This document shows positions 55,878-63,405 of a stretch of 64,000 bases of DNA, piece after piece. Source of the stretch: Rhodoferax saidenbachensis (GTDB lineage: Bacteria > Pseudomonadota > Gammaproteobacteria > Burkholderiales > Burkholderiaceae_C); assembly GCF_001955715.1 (NCBI RefSeq), contig NZ_CP019239.1, forward strand, positions 2,914,001 through 2,978,000. The letters are read 5' to 3'. The translations under genes were made by a program, and so were the position numbers. The notes beneath the pieces were generated by a model, which was not told where the DNA came from, ran no database searches, and was given only the letters and a program-made list of their open reading frames with translations. The stretch's first letter is position 1; each line of letters begins with the position of its first letter.

Positions 55878-57103
55878 GCTGCCACTCCCACCGTATTGGC
55901 CGGTGCCACGGCCTGGCGGTTCAACCAGACCACACTGCCCACACACAACACCAGCAACGCGCCCTTGAGCAGCAGCGGCGCCTCAAATCCAAACCACTGC
56001 GGCACGGCAGCGAACGACAGGCCCAGCACCAGCAGGCGCGCCTGTTCCAGCCACTTGCCCCAGACCAAACGCTCCAGCAACGCACCCAGCGCCACCGCCG
56101 TTACCAAAATGCCAAGCGCATAGACCGCGGCTGTGCCTCTGTCCAAACCTTTGGCCACACCGATGAAATGCGAAACAAACGGCACCAGCACCGCGTACTG
56201 CAGCGCCACGTACCAGCGCAGCGGCACAGGGGTCTGCACATCAAAACGCGTGAAGGTGCGAGGCTCGAAATGCTCGATGGGCTCGTCGGTCCAGCCGCCG
56301 GGTGGCGCCACCCAGACGCCCAGCTTGGCGCGCCAGCCCTGCGCCGCGCGGGACATTTCCCACAGGTCGGCGTAGTAGTGCAGGTTGCCCTTGATCGGGC
56401 TGAAGCTGTGCAGCGGGTTGCGGATGCCGTAACAAATCTTCTCGCCATCGCGCTCTTCGGCAAAGGTGCCGAACAGGCGGTCCCACAGGACCAGGATACC
56501 GCCGTAGTTCTTGTCGATGCAGTAGTCGTTCTGACCGTGGTGCACACGGTGGTTGCTCGGCGTCACGAGGATGCGGTCCAGCACGCCCATGCGACCGATC
56601 AGCTCGGTGTGCACCCAGTACTGGTACAGCAGGTCAATGAGACCCACGATGACCAGCATTTGCCAAGGGATGCCCAGAACCGCCAGAGGCAGGTAAAACA
56701 CCCAGCCGAACAGCGCACCGGTGGAGGTCTGCCGCAGTGCGGTGGACAGGTTGTAGTACTCCGACGAGTGGTGCACCACGTGCGAGGCCCACATCACATT
56801 GACCTCATGGCCCATGCGGTGCGCCCAGTAGTAACACAGGTCGTACAGCACCAGCGCCAGAATCCAAAGCGGAATGCTGCTCATGGACCATTCAGTAAAG
56901 CGGTAGGCCTCGTACACCGCGATGTAGATGCCCAGCGTGGCGATCTTGGTGAAGGCGTTGGTCACCTGGCTCAGCACGCCGTGGTGCAGGCTGGTGATGG
57001 CGTCGGGAATGTCGTAAACCGCCACACCGCGCCGCCGGGCCACCCAGGCCTCCAACAGAATGGTGAGCATGAACACGGGGATGGCATACACAATGGGATT
57101 CAT
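55874..57103 (-). CDS. Fatty acid hydroxylase / sterol desaturase superfamily membrane enzyme
   Basis: This di-iron membrane oxygenase has 409 residues. The histidine clusters are visible: HRMGHEVN, HVVHHSSEYYN, and NHRVHHGQND with a further WVHTEL. The layout, with a long C-terminal part after the third cluster, resembles the alkylglycerol monooxygenase group. Members hydroxylate lipids, ether lipids or carotenoids; the substrate is not known here. It has several helices before and after the catalytic core. It is coupled to a small membrane protein. Confidence 0.9.
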   Translation of the reverse strand: MNPIVYAIPVFMLTILLEAWVARRRGVAVYDIPDAITSLHHGVLSQVTNAFTKIATLGIYIAVYEAYRFTEWSMSSIPLWILALVLYDLCYYWAHRMGHEVNVMWASHVVHHSSEYYNLSTALRQTSTGALFGWVFYLPLAVLGIPWQMLVIVGLIDLLYQYWVHTELIGRMGVLDRILVTPSNHRVHHGQNDYCIDKNYGGILVLWDRLFGTFAEERDGEKICYGIRNPLHSFSPIKGNLHYYADLWEMSRAAQGWRAKLGVWVAPPGGWTDEPIEHFEPRTFTRFDVQTPVPLRWYVALQYAVLVPFVSHFIGVAKGLDRGTAAVYALGILVTAVALGALLERLVWGKWLEQARLLVLGLSFAAVPQWFGFEAPLLLKGALLVLCVGSVVWLNRQAVAPANTVGVAA

Positions 57104-57176
57104 GGCTTGTCTCGCTCTTGTTATGCGGTGCCTCTGTATCGGGCACCGTCATCCTTGAAAGTCTACACTGCAGCCC

Positions 57177-58421
57177 ATGCAAAGTTTTGATGTTGTGATC
57201 GTGGGCGCCGGTGCAGCCGGCCTGTTTTGTGCCGGGGTCGCCGGACAGTTGGGGCTCAAGGTGCTGGTGCTGGACCACAGCGAAAAAGTGGCCGAAAAAA
57301 TCCGCATTTCGGGCGGTGGACGCGCCAACTTCACCAACATGGACGTCACGGCGGCCAACTTCCTGAGCGAGAACCCGCGTTTTGCCAAGTCCGCCCTGTC
57401 GCGCTTCACCCCGGCCGATTTCGTGTCACTGGTCAAGAAACACGGCATCGCCTTCCACGAAAAACACAAAGGCCAGCTGTTTTGCGACCGCTCGGCCGAA
57501 GACCTGATCGCAATGCTGCTGGCCGAGTGCGCGGCCGGTGGCGTGGAGCGCTGGCAGCCCTGCGGCGTCAAAAACCTAAGGTTTTTGGCCTCCAGCCCTT
57601 ATGGATCAAGCGCAAGCAGCTATGAAATTGATAGTGATCGCGGCACCATCCACTGCGGCGCCGTGGTCATCGCCAGCGGCGGCCTGTCCATCCCCAAGAT
57701 CGGCGCGACCGATTTTGGCTACCGCGTGGCCAAACAGTTCGACCTGCCCCTGGTCACGCCGCGTCCGGCACTGGTGCCGCTGACCTTTGACGAAGCCGCC
57801 TGGGCGCCGTTTGCCCAGCTCTCGGGCCTGTCGCTGCCCGTCAGCATCGAAACAGGTGGCAAGAAGGACAAAACCGCTTTCCTCGAAGACCTGTTGTTCA
57901 CCCACCGCGGCCTGTCTGGCCCGGGCGTGCTGCAAATATCGAGCTACTGGCAGGAAGGCACGCCCATCCGTCTGAACCTGGCGCCCGGCACGGATATCAC
58001 CGCCCACCTGAACCAGGCCAAAGCCACCTCCCGCAAGCTGATCGCCAACGAGCTGGCCGCCCTGGTGCCCTCCCGCCTGGCCGACACCTGGGTCGCCCAG
58101 GGCACGGCACTGGGCCACAACTGGCAGCGCCCGGTCAACGAAGCCTCCGACAAGGCACTCACGGCACTGGCCGAGCGCCTGGCACGCTGGGAACTCACCC
58201 CCACCGGTACCGAGGGCTACCGCAAGGCCGAAGTCACCGCCGGTGGCGTGGACACCAAGGCCTTGTCCAGCCAGACCCTGGAATCCCGCCAGCCGGGCCT
58301 GTATTTCATTGGCGAGGTGGTCGATGTGACCGGCTGGCTGGGCGGCTACAACTTCCAGTGGGCCTGGGCCAGCGCCTTTGCCTGCGCAAAGGCGCTGGCC
58401 CAAGCCCTGCGGGCGGCATAG
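57177..58421 (+). CDS. HI0933/YhiN-family FAD-dependent oxidoreductase
   Basis: This is a flavoprotein of 414 residues. The FAD Rossmann motif is at the start (VVIVGAGAAGLFCAGVAGQLG), followed by the family mark ISGGGRANFTNMDV and, near the end, GEVVDVTGWLGGYNFQWAWAS. The family (also called YhiN or BaiN-like) has no settled substrate. Residues about 135-153 (LRFLASSPYGSSASSYEID) are translated from a family A repeat. It stands alone, divergent from the hydroxylase pair. Confidence 0.92.
   Translation: MQSFDVVIVGAGAAGLFCAGVAGQLGLKVLVLDHSEKVAEKIRISGGGRANFTNMDVTAANFLSENPRFAKSALSRFTPADFVSLVKKHGIAFHEKHKGQLFCDRSAEDLIAMLLAECAAGGVERWQPCGVKNLRFLASSPYGSSASSYEIDSDRGTIHCGAVVIASGGLSIPKIGATDFGYRVAKQFDLPLVTPRPALVPLTFDEAAWAPFAQLSGLSLPVSIETGGKKDKTAFLEDLLFTHRGLSGPGVLQISSYWQEGTPIRLNLAPGTDITAHLNQAKATSRKLIANELAALVPSRLADTWVAQGTALGHNWQRPVNEASDKALTALAERLARWELTPTGTEGYRKAEVTAGGVDTKALSSQTLESRQPGLYFIGEVVDVTGWLGGYNFQWAWASAFACAKALAQALRAA
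57580..57636. repeat. Dispersed repeat family A copy inside the flavoprotein gene
   Basis: GGTTTTTGGCCTCCAGCCCT, TATGGATCAAGCGCAAGC and AGCTATGAAATTGATAG match the full family in order. The reading frame is kept. Confidence 0.85.
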
Positions 58422-58469
58422 GGTTCCGCCCCCGACGCCCTCACTGCCCTATTGATGTGTATGGGCGTC

Positions 58470-58516
58470 TGCCCCCCCCCCCCCGGGGGCTGGCTCGCCT
58501 TGGGGCGAGTTGCCGT
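58470..58516. repeat. C13 tract and degenerate family D-like element upstream of rpsU
   Basis: Thirteen consecutive C (58472-58484) are followed by five G, then TGGCTCGCCTTGGGGCGAG, which resembles the inner and outer parts of family D. The homopolymer lies 25 bases before the -35 box of rpsU and may vary in length. Confidence 0.55.
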
Positions 58517-58537
58517 CCGCAGAGTTCGGGATATAAT
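58510..58537 (+). promoter_or_regulatory. Promoter of rpsU
   Basis: A -35 box TTGCCG (58510-58515) and a perfect -10 box TATAAT (58532-58537) are spaced by 16 bases. The predicted start near 58544 gives a leader of about 120 bases. Confidence 0.75.
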
Positions 58538-58604
58538 CCAAGGCTATTCTGGCAGTCCCCCGTCGGCCAATACTAGTTAAGACGGGGAATACCGCTGAAC
58601 GTGG

Positions 58605-58630
58605 CATGTGGGGCTCGATCTCCCCACATG
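58605..58630 (+). promoter_or_regulatory. Perfect hairpin in the rpsU leader
   Basis: CATGTGGGG and CCCCACATG form a perfect 9-base stem with an 8-base loop, 34 bases before the start codon. No T-run follows, so it is not a terminator. It may bind a ribosomal protein or affect mRNA stability. Confidence 0.5.
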
Positions 58631-58664
58631 ACTGGCGACAGCACATTTTGGACAACATTACGTA

Positions 58665-58877
58665 ATGACAACCATCCGTGTAAAAGAAAACGAGCCGTTT
58701 GACGTCGCTCTGCGTCGCTTCAAGCGCACTATCGAAAAACTGGGTTTGCTGACCGACTTGCGCGCACGCGAGTTCTATGAAAAGCCCACTGCAGAGCGCA
58801 AGCGCAAGAAGGCAGCCGCCGTCAAGCGCAACTACAAGCGCATCCGCAGCATGCAATTGCCCAAGAAGATGTTCTAA
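58665..58877 (+). CDS. rpsU: 30S ribosomal protein S21
   Basis: This small basic ribosomal protein of 70 residues helps mRNA selection during initiation. The sequence is typical: [19 protein letters not shown] at the start, [20 protein letters not shown] in the middle and a basic tail. No good Shine-Dalgarno sequence is seen before the ATG; that is common for rpsU in some groups. It has its own promoter, leader hairpin and terminator. Confidence 0.97.
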   Translation: MTTIRVKENEPFDVALRRFKRTIEKLGLLTDLRAREFYEKPTAERKRKKAAAVKRNYKRIRSMQLPKKMF

Positions 58878-58896
58878 AGAACAGCCTTCCAAGGCC

Positions 58897-58937
58897 CAAA
58901 AAAGCTCGCTTGGGGACGCTCCAGCGGGCTTTTTTTA
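58897..58937 (+). terminator. Rho-independent terminator after rpsU
   Basis: AAAAAAGCTCGCT pairs with AGCGGGCTTTTTTT around a 12-base loop, giving an A-run, stem and T-run. It lies 20 bases after the rpsU stop codon. Confidence 0.9.
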
Positions 58938-58979
58938 TGTCACCGCATCCCTTTTCGCTCCCCTTTCAGGAATACCGCT

Positions 58980-59426
58980 ATGTCACTCAAAGACCAGATC
59001 ACCGAAGACATGAAGACCGCCATGCGCGCCAAGGACAGCGAGCGCCTGGGCACTATCCGCCTGCTGCTGGCGGCCCTCAAGCAAAAGGAAGTGGACGAGC
59101 GTGTGGTGCTGGACGACGCCATGGTCGTGGCCATCGTGGACAAGCTGATCAAGCAGCGCAAGGACTCCATCGAAGCCTTCGTCAAGGCCGAACGCCAGGA
59201 ACTGGCCGACAAGGAAGCGTCCGAAATGAAAGTGCTGCAGGCCTACCTGCCACAACGCATGTCTGCCGATGAAGTGCTCGTGGAAGTGAAAGCCATCGTC
59301 GCAGAACTGGGCGCGTCGGGCCCCGGCGATATGGGCAAGGTCATGGGCGTGGTGAAAACGCGTCTGGCCGGCAAGGCAGAGATGTCGGCCGTTTCTGCTG
59401 CGGTCAAGACTGCACTTTCTTCCTGA
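58980..59426 (+). CDS. GatB/YqeY domain protein
   Basis: This 148-residue cytoplasmic protein is a free-standing YqeY domain, related to the tRNA-binding tail of the GatB amidotransferase subunit. The N-terminus LKDQITEDMKTAMRAKDSER and the motif LQAYLPQRMSADEV are typical. It often lies next to rpsU, dnaG and rpoD in proteobacteria; here dnaG and rpoD are not in this position. Its exact role (possibly tRNA-linked) is not established. Confidence 0.93.
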   Translation: MSLKDQITEDMKTAMRAKDSERLGTIRLLLAALKQKEVDERVVLDDAMVVAIVDKLIKQRKDSIEAFVKAERQELADKEASEMKVLQAYLPQRMSADEVLVEVKAIVAELGASGPGDMGKVMGVVKTRLAGKAEMSAVSAAVKTALSS

Positions 59427-59452
59427 TTTTTTCTCGCCCCGCTGCCGACAGA

Positions 59453-59530
59453 GGGCATACCTTTTGCTCCGTGTCCCCCGGGGCCTGAGGCCCCTCCTCC
59501 TTTACCTGCGCAAAACGCATGCCCCCTACC
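59453..59530. repeat. Dispersed repeat family C, copy 3
   Basis: TTTTGCTCCGTGTCCCCC, a hairpin with arms GGGGCC and GGCCCC around TGA, then TCCTCCTTTACCTGCGCAAAA. It is the first of a pair facing copy 4 across about 75 bases. Confidence 0.85.
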
Positions 59531-59603
59531 GGCAACTGGAGGGGTAGGCGCGGCAGCGGAATTCGAACGGCAGCGCCCCGACACGCACAGGAGCAGTCTG
59601 GTT

Positions 59604-59660
59604 ATGCGTTTTGCGCAGGTCAAGGAGGAGCGCCCAAAGGGCGCGGGGGACGCGTAGCCC
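59604..59660. repeat. Dispersed repeat family C, copy 4
   Basis: TGCGTTTTGCGCAGGTCAAG, GAGGAG, a hairpin with arms GCGCCC and GGGCGC around AAA, then GGGGGACGCG. It is inverted relative to copy 3. The gap 59427-59700 holds nothing else that I can recognise. Confidence 0.85.
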
Positions 59661-59700
59661 GGCTGCTCCGGACCAAGCGCAAACCCACATCGGAAAAAAG

Positions 59701-61101
59701 TTAGGAGCCGGCGACCTTCATCCGGTTCACCAGAATAGAACCCACGGTTTTTGCACCGTAGTTGTAGGTATCCGCACCCACGGCCTCAATGCCTTTGAGC
59801 ATGGCCTTCATGTTGCCCGCGATGGTGATCTCGTGCACCGGGTAGGCAATGCGCCCCTTCTCCACCCAGAAACCACTGGCGCCGCGCGAATAGTCGCCGG
59901 TCACGTAGTTCACGCCCTGCCCCATCAGTTCAGTCACCAGCAGGCCGGTGCCGAGTTTTTGCAGCATGGCATCCAGATCGTCGCCCGCCTTGGTCAGGCG
60001 TGAGGTGAAAGTCAAGTTGTGCGAACCACCCGAATTGCCGGTGGTCTGCATACCCAGCTTGCGGGCCGAATAGCTGCTCAAAAAATAACCCTGCACACGC
60101 CCGGCATCCACCACCTGGCGGGCCTGCACGCGCACGCCTTCGTCGTCAAAGGGAGAGCTGCCCTTGCCGCGCAGCACAAACGGGTCTTCTTGGATGTCGA
60201 TATGTCTGGGCAGCACCTGCTTGCCCAACGAGTCCAGCAAAAAGCTGCTCTTGCGGTACAAGGCACCGCCGCTCACGGCCTGCACAAAGGCGCCCAGCAG
60301 GCCTGCAGCCAAAGGCGACTCAAACAGCACGGGGCACTCCACTGTCTTGATCTTGCGTGCCTTCAGGCGGCTCAGGGCGCGCTCTGCGGCGTAGCGGCCA
60401 ATGGCCTGGGGTGAGGCCAACTCGTCCGAAGAGCGCATGGAGCTGTACCAGGCGTCGCGCTGCATGTCGTCACCCTTGCCGGCAATCGGCGAGACCGACA
60501 TGGAGTGGCGCGACGAGGCATAACCGCCGCGAAACCCATTGGTGTGGGCGCTGAAAAAGTGCGACTGTTGGGCCGACACGGCGGCGCCTTCGCTGTTGGT
60601 GATGCGCTTGTCCACCGAGAGGGCCGCGGCCTCGCATTCGAGCGCCAGGCGGGCAGCCTCTTCGCTGTTGATGGCCCAGGGGTGGAACAGGTCCAGGTTG
60701 CGGCTGCGTTGTTCTGGCGGCGCGATGTCTTTCGCATCGGGCAAACCGGCAAAGGTGTCTTCCGCGGTGAAGCGGGCAATGTCGAAGGCGGCGCGCACGG
60801 TCTGCGCAATCGCCGCCTGCGAGAAATCGGAAGTGCTGGCATTGCCACGGCGGTGGCCCACATACACCGTCACGCCCAGTGACTTGTCGCGGTTTCGCTC
60901 CACGTTTTCCAGCTCGCCATTGCGCACCGAAACGCTCAGTCCGCAGCCCTCGGACACCTCGGCACCGGCGTCGGTGGCACCCAGCTTTTTGGCCTCGGCC
61001 AGCGCCGTATCGGTCAGGGATTCAAAAAATGCGGGGCTGAAAGCAAAGCCGCTGTCGGCAGGTTTATTGGGGCGGGACTGGGGGGGAAAGGGTTTCTTCA
61101 T
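59701..61101 (-). CDS. pmbA: PmbA/TldE family metalloprotease subunit
   Basis: PmbA (TldE) works with TldD in a heterodimeric zinc protease that trims peptides such as microcins and may act on unfolded proteins. The 466-residue protein has the family motifs NRDKSLGVTVYVGHRRGNAS in the N-terminal half and GNSGGSHNLTF and GQGVNYVTGDYSRGASGFWVEKG near the C-terminus. As in other TldE proteins no HExxH zinc site is visible; TldD supplies it. TldD is not in the window. The start (MKKPFPPQ) faces darP with 23 bases between. Confidence 0.94.
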   Translation of the reverse strand: MKKPFPPQSRPNKPADSGFAFSPAFFESLTDTALAEAKKLGATDAGAEVSEGCGLSVSVRNGELENVERNRDKSLGVTVYVGHRRGNASTSDFSQAAIAQTVRAAFDIARFTAEDTFAGLPDAKDIAPPEQRSRNLDLFHPWAINSEEAARLALECEAAALSVDKRITNSEGAAVSAQQSHFFSAHTNGFRGGYASSRHSMSVSPIAGKGDDMQRDAWYSSMRSSDELASPQAIGRYAAERALSRLKARKIKTVECPVLFESPLAAGLLGAFVQAVSGGALYRKSSFLLDSLGKQVLPRHIDIQEDPFVLRGKGSSPFDDEGVRVQARQVVDAGRVQGYFLSSYSARKLGMQTTGNSGGSHNLTFTSRLTKAGDDLDAMLQKLGTGLLVTELMGQGVNYVTGDYSRGASGFWVEKGRIAYPVHEITIAGNMKAMLKGIEAVGADTYNYGAKTVGSILVNRMKVAGS

Positions 61102-61124
61102 GGCGACGGCTATGATACTTGGCT

Positions 61125-61781
61125 ATGTCACGCAAACTAAAAAAAGGCTATTTCGTCAAGGGCCAGTTCGTCGCCGAGGGCAGCGCGCTGGACCTCGAGT
61201 ACAAGCGCGAACTCAAAGGTACCGACGAGCCCACCCGCACCGACCTCAAGCGTGAAAGCACCGAACAGCAAAAACTCGGCGAAGACCTGCTCACCCTGCG
61301 CACTGAACTGTTGATCAAGCTGGATCTGCCCACCCGATTGGTCGAAGGTGTGGCCGAGGCCAAACGCATCACCAATTTCGAAGGCAAACGCCGCCAGATG
61401 CAGTTCATCGGCAAACAAATGCGTTTGCTGACGCCCGAGAAACACGAAGAAATCCGTGCCGCGCTGGCCGAACAGCACATGCCGTCTGCCAAAGAGACTT
61501 TGGTGCTGCATCAGGCCGAACAATGGCGCGACCGCCTGGTTGCCGAGGACGATGCGGTAGGCCAGTGGCTCACGCTGAGCCCCGGCACCGACAGCCAGCA
61601 ACTGCGCTCGCTGGTGCGCCAGGCCCGCAAGGACGCCAAGCCCGAAAAACCCGGCGAGGCCCTGCGCCATGGCCGCGCGTACCGCGATATTTTTCAGTTG
61701 GTGCGTGAAGCCCTGCTGGCGAACCAGGAAGCCGCGCACGCCGAGCCCGATGACGAGGAAGACGAGGGAGCGGAAGATTGA
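61125..61781 (+). CDS. darP: Ribosome-associated protein DarP (YjgA, DUF615)
   Basis: This small alpha-helical factor binds late 50S ribosome precursors. The 218-residue protein has the family text KRESTEQQKLGEDLLTL and NFEGKRRQMQFIGKQMRLL, with a strongly acidic tail (PDDEEDEGAED). I chose the ATG at 61125 (MSRKLKKGYF); a TTG two codons earlier is possible. It is coupled to mogA by a 4-base overlap and opposite to pmbA, a common arrangement in proteobacteria. Confidence 0.93.
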   Translation: MSRKLKKGYFVKGQFVAEGSALDLEYKRELKGTDEPTRTDLKRESTEQQKLGEDLLTLRTELLIKLDLPTRLVEGVAEAKRITNFEGKRRQMQFIGKQMRLLTPEKHEEIRAALAEQHMPSAKETLVLHQAEQWRDRLVAEDDAVGQWLTLSPGTDSQQLRSLVRQARKDAKPEKPGEALRHGRAYRDIFQLVREALLANQEAAHAEPDDEEDEGAED

Positions 61782-62458
61782 ACACGGCTTTGAACACCGC
61801 CGCCCCCCCCCAAGGCGTGAAGGCCCCCTCGGCGGGCAGCGCAGTACACGCAGTGACAAGCGTGGGGGCCACACCCGATGCGGTGAAGATCGGCATCGTT
61901 TCCATCAGCGACCGCGCCTCCAGCGGCGTGTATGAAGACAAGGGCTTGCCCGCGCTGCAAGCGTGGCTCGGCAAAGCCCTGCACAACCCCATCACGTTTG
62001 ACGCGCGCCTGATCCCTGACGAGCAGGCCACCATCAGCGCCACCCTGATTGCGCTGGTGGATGCCGGCTGCGCATTGGTGCTGACCACCGGCGGCACCGG
62101 CCCCGCCATCCGCGATGTGACACCTGAGGCCACACTGGCCGTGGCACACAAGGAAATGCCGGGTTTTGGTGAGCAGATGCGCGCCATCAGCCTGCACTTT
62201 GTGCCCACCGCGATCCTCTCGCGCCAAGTAGCGGTGATTCGCGACCAGTCGTTGATCATCAACCTGCCGGGTCAGCCCAAGGCGATTGCCGAAACGCTGG
62301 AAGGGCTGAAGGATGCCGACGGCAAACAACTGGTCAACGGCATCTTTGCCGCCGTGCCCTATTGCATTGATTTGATTGGCGGGCCGTATCTGGAAACGGT
62401 AGACGCCGTGTGCAAGGCCTTCCGGCCAAAAAGCGCCGTACGCCCGAGTCGCGCCTAG
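61778..62458 (+). CDS. mogA: Molybdopterin adenylyltransferase
   Basis: MogA adenylates molybdopterin before molybdenum insertion and is needed by molybdoenzymes such as the nitrate reductase encoded earlier. The conserved core starts near residue 35 (VKIGIVSISDRASSGVYEDKG), with the motif TTGGTGPAIRDVTPEA. The frame opens with TTG at 61778, overlapping the darP stop, and residues about 8-33 are translated from a family D repeat. No later start codon is well placed, since GTG at 61884 begins the core itself (VKIGIV). So the start is uncertain: 226 residues from TTG, about 191 from the GTG. Confidence 0.92.
   Translation: MNTALNTAAPPQGVKAPSAGSAVHAVTSVGATPDAVKIGIVSISDRASSGVYEDKGLPALQAWLGKALHNPITFDARLIPDEQATISATLIALVDAGCALVLTTGGTGPAIRDVTPEATLAVAHKEMPGFGEQMRAISLHFVPTAILSRQVAVIRDQSLIINLPGQPKAIAETLEGLKDADGKQLVNGIFAAVPYCIDLIGGPYLETVDAVCKAFRPKSAVRPSRA
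61798..61870. repeat. Dispersed repeat family D copy inside the mogA 5' end
   Basis: GCCGCCCCCCCCCAAGGCG, GGCCCCCTCGGCGGGCAGCG and ACACGCAGTGACAAGCGTGG follow the family order. It is read in frame if mogA starts at the TTG. Confidence 0.85.
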
Positions 62459-62465
62459 AAAAATA

Positions 62466-62527
62466 TGTCAAATCGGGCTCTAGCCCGCATTTGGATTGCG
62501 CAAGCAGCTATCATAGTGATAGCAATC
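62466..62527. repeat. Dispersed repeat family A copy after mogA
   Basis: GTCAAATCGGGCTCTAGCCC, GCATTTGGATTGCGCAAGC and AGCTATCATAGTGATAGCAA form a full copy, directly downstream of mogA and facing cysE. Confidence 0.88.
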
Positions 62528-62552
62528 CGAGCAACAAAACCAATTTTCCGCC

Positions 62553-62620
62553 GGGCCGCCCCAAGGAAAATTAGCCCCCTTTGGGGGGCAGCGACCCGCG
62601 CAGCGGCGGAGCGTGGGGGC
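62553..62620. repeat. Dispersed repeat family D copy next to cysE
   Basis: GGGCCGCCCCAAGGAAAATT, AGCCCCCTTTGGGGGGCAGC and GCGGAGCGTGGGGGC lie directly before the cysE stop codon. Copies A and D are adjacent here and fill the whole mogA-cysE gap. Confidence 0.88.
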
Positions 62621-62621
62621 G

Positions 62622-63395
62622 CTATTTCCCTACCAACTCGTTGAGCTTGGCGGCTTCGAAACACTCCTTGCGCGCCGCGTCCTGCGGCACACAGTCGTCC
62701 TGGGCACGGCTGGCGGACAAGGATTCAATCGCCTTCCACAGCAGCGCAATCTGGTGGTCCTGGCCCGAAGCTGAATCGATCAGCCCGCGCAGGGCCTGGC
62801 TGACAGGGTCGTCTTCCTGGGTAATGCCATAAGCGCTGAATTTGGGGGCCTGGCTGGTGACGTCCGCGCTCTCGCCCGCCTTGCTGGGAATGATGCGCGC
62901 GGGGATGCCCACCGCCGTGGCACCTGCGGGCACGGGCTTGATGACCACGGCGTTGCTGCCGATCTTGGCGCCGTCACCCACCTCAAAACCACCCAGAATT
63001 TTGGCCCCGGCGCTGACCACCACATCGCGGCCCAGCGTGGGGTGGCGTTTGGCGCCTTTGTACAGGCTGGTACCGCCCAGCGTGACACCCTGGTAGATCG
63101 TGCAACCGTCGCCAATTTCCGCCGTCTCGCCCACCACCACGCCCATGGCGTGGTCAAAAAAGACGCGCTGGCCGATCTTGGCGCCGGGGTGGATTTCAAT
63201 GCCGGTGAAAAAGCGCGACACATGCGAGATAAAGCGCCCCAGCCACTTGAAACCATGTTCCCAGCACCAGTGCGCGCGCCGGTGCAGCCACAGAGCGTGC
63301 AGACCCGGGTAGCAGGTCAACACCTCCCAGGTGGTTCGCGCCGCAGGATCGCGGTCGAGAATGCATTGGATGTCGGAGCGCAGGCGTGAAAACAT
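62622..63395 (-). CDS. cysE: Serine O-acetyltransferase
   Basis: This enzyme makes O-acetylserine for cysteine synthesis. The protein has 257 residues. The left-handed beta-helix repeats are visible ([31 protein letters not shown] in parts), with the catalytic histidine in FFDHAMG and a second in KRHPTLG. The N-terminal region is short, as in the EpsC/Srp-type enzymes, and a C-terminal 75-residue tail is longer than usual and polar. Feedback by cysteine is a family trait not visible here. Confidence 0.95.
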   Translation of the reverse strand: MFSRLRSDIQCILDRDPAARTTWEVLTCYPGLHALWLHRRAHWCWEHGFKWLGRFISHVSRFFTGIEIHPGAKIGQRVFFDHAMGVVVGETAEIGDGCTIYQGVTLGGTSLYKGAKRHPTLGRDVVVSAGAKILGGFEVGDGAKIGSNAVVIKPVPAGATAVGIPARIIPSKAGESADVTSQAPKFSAYGITQEDDPVSQALRGLIDSASGQDHQIALLWKAIESLSASRAQDDCVPQDAARKECFEAAKLNELVGK

Positions 63396-63405
63396 GGTTC
63401 GCAGT

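Noticed and set aside
27684..62527. Dispersed repeats as a CRISPR array
   Set aside because: Copies are far apart, in both orientations, without regular spacers, and no cas genes are present.
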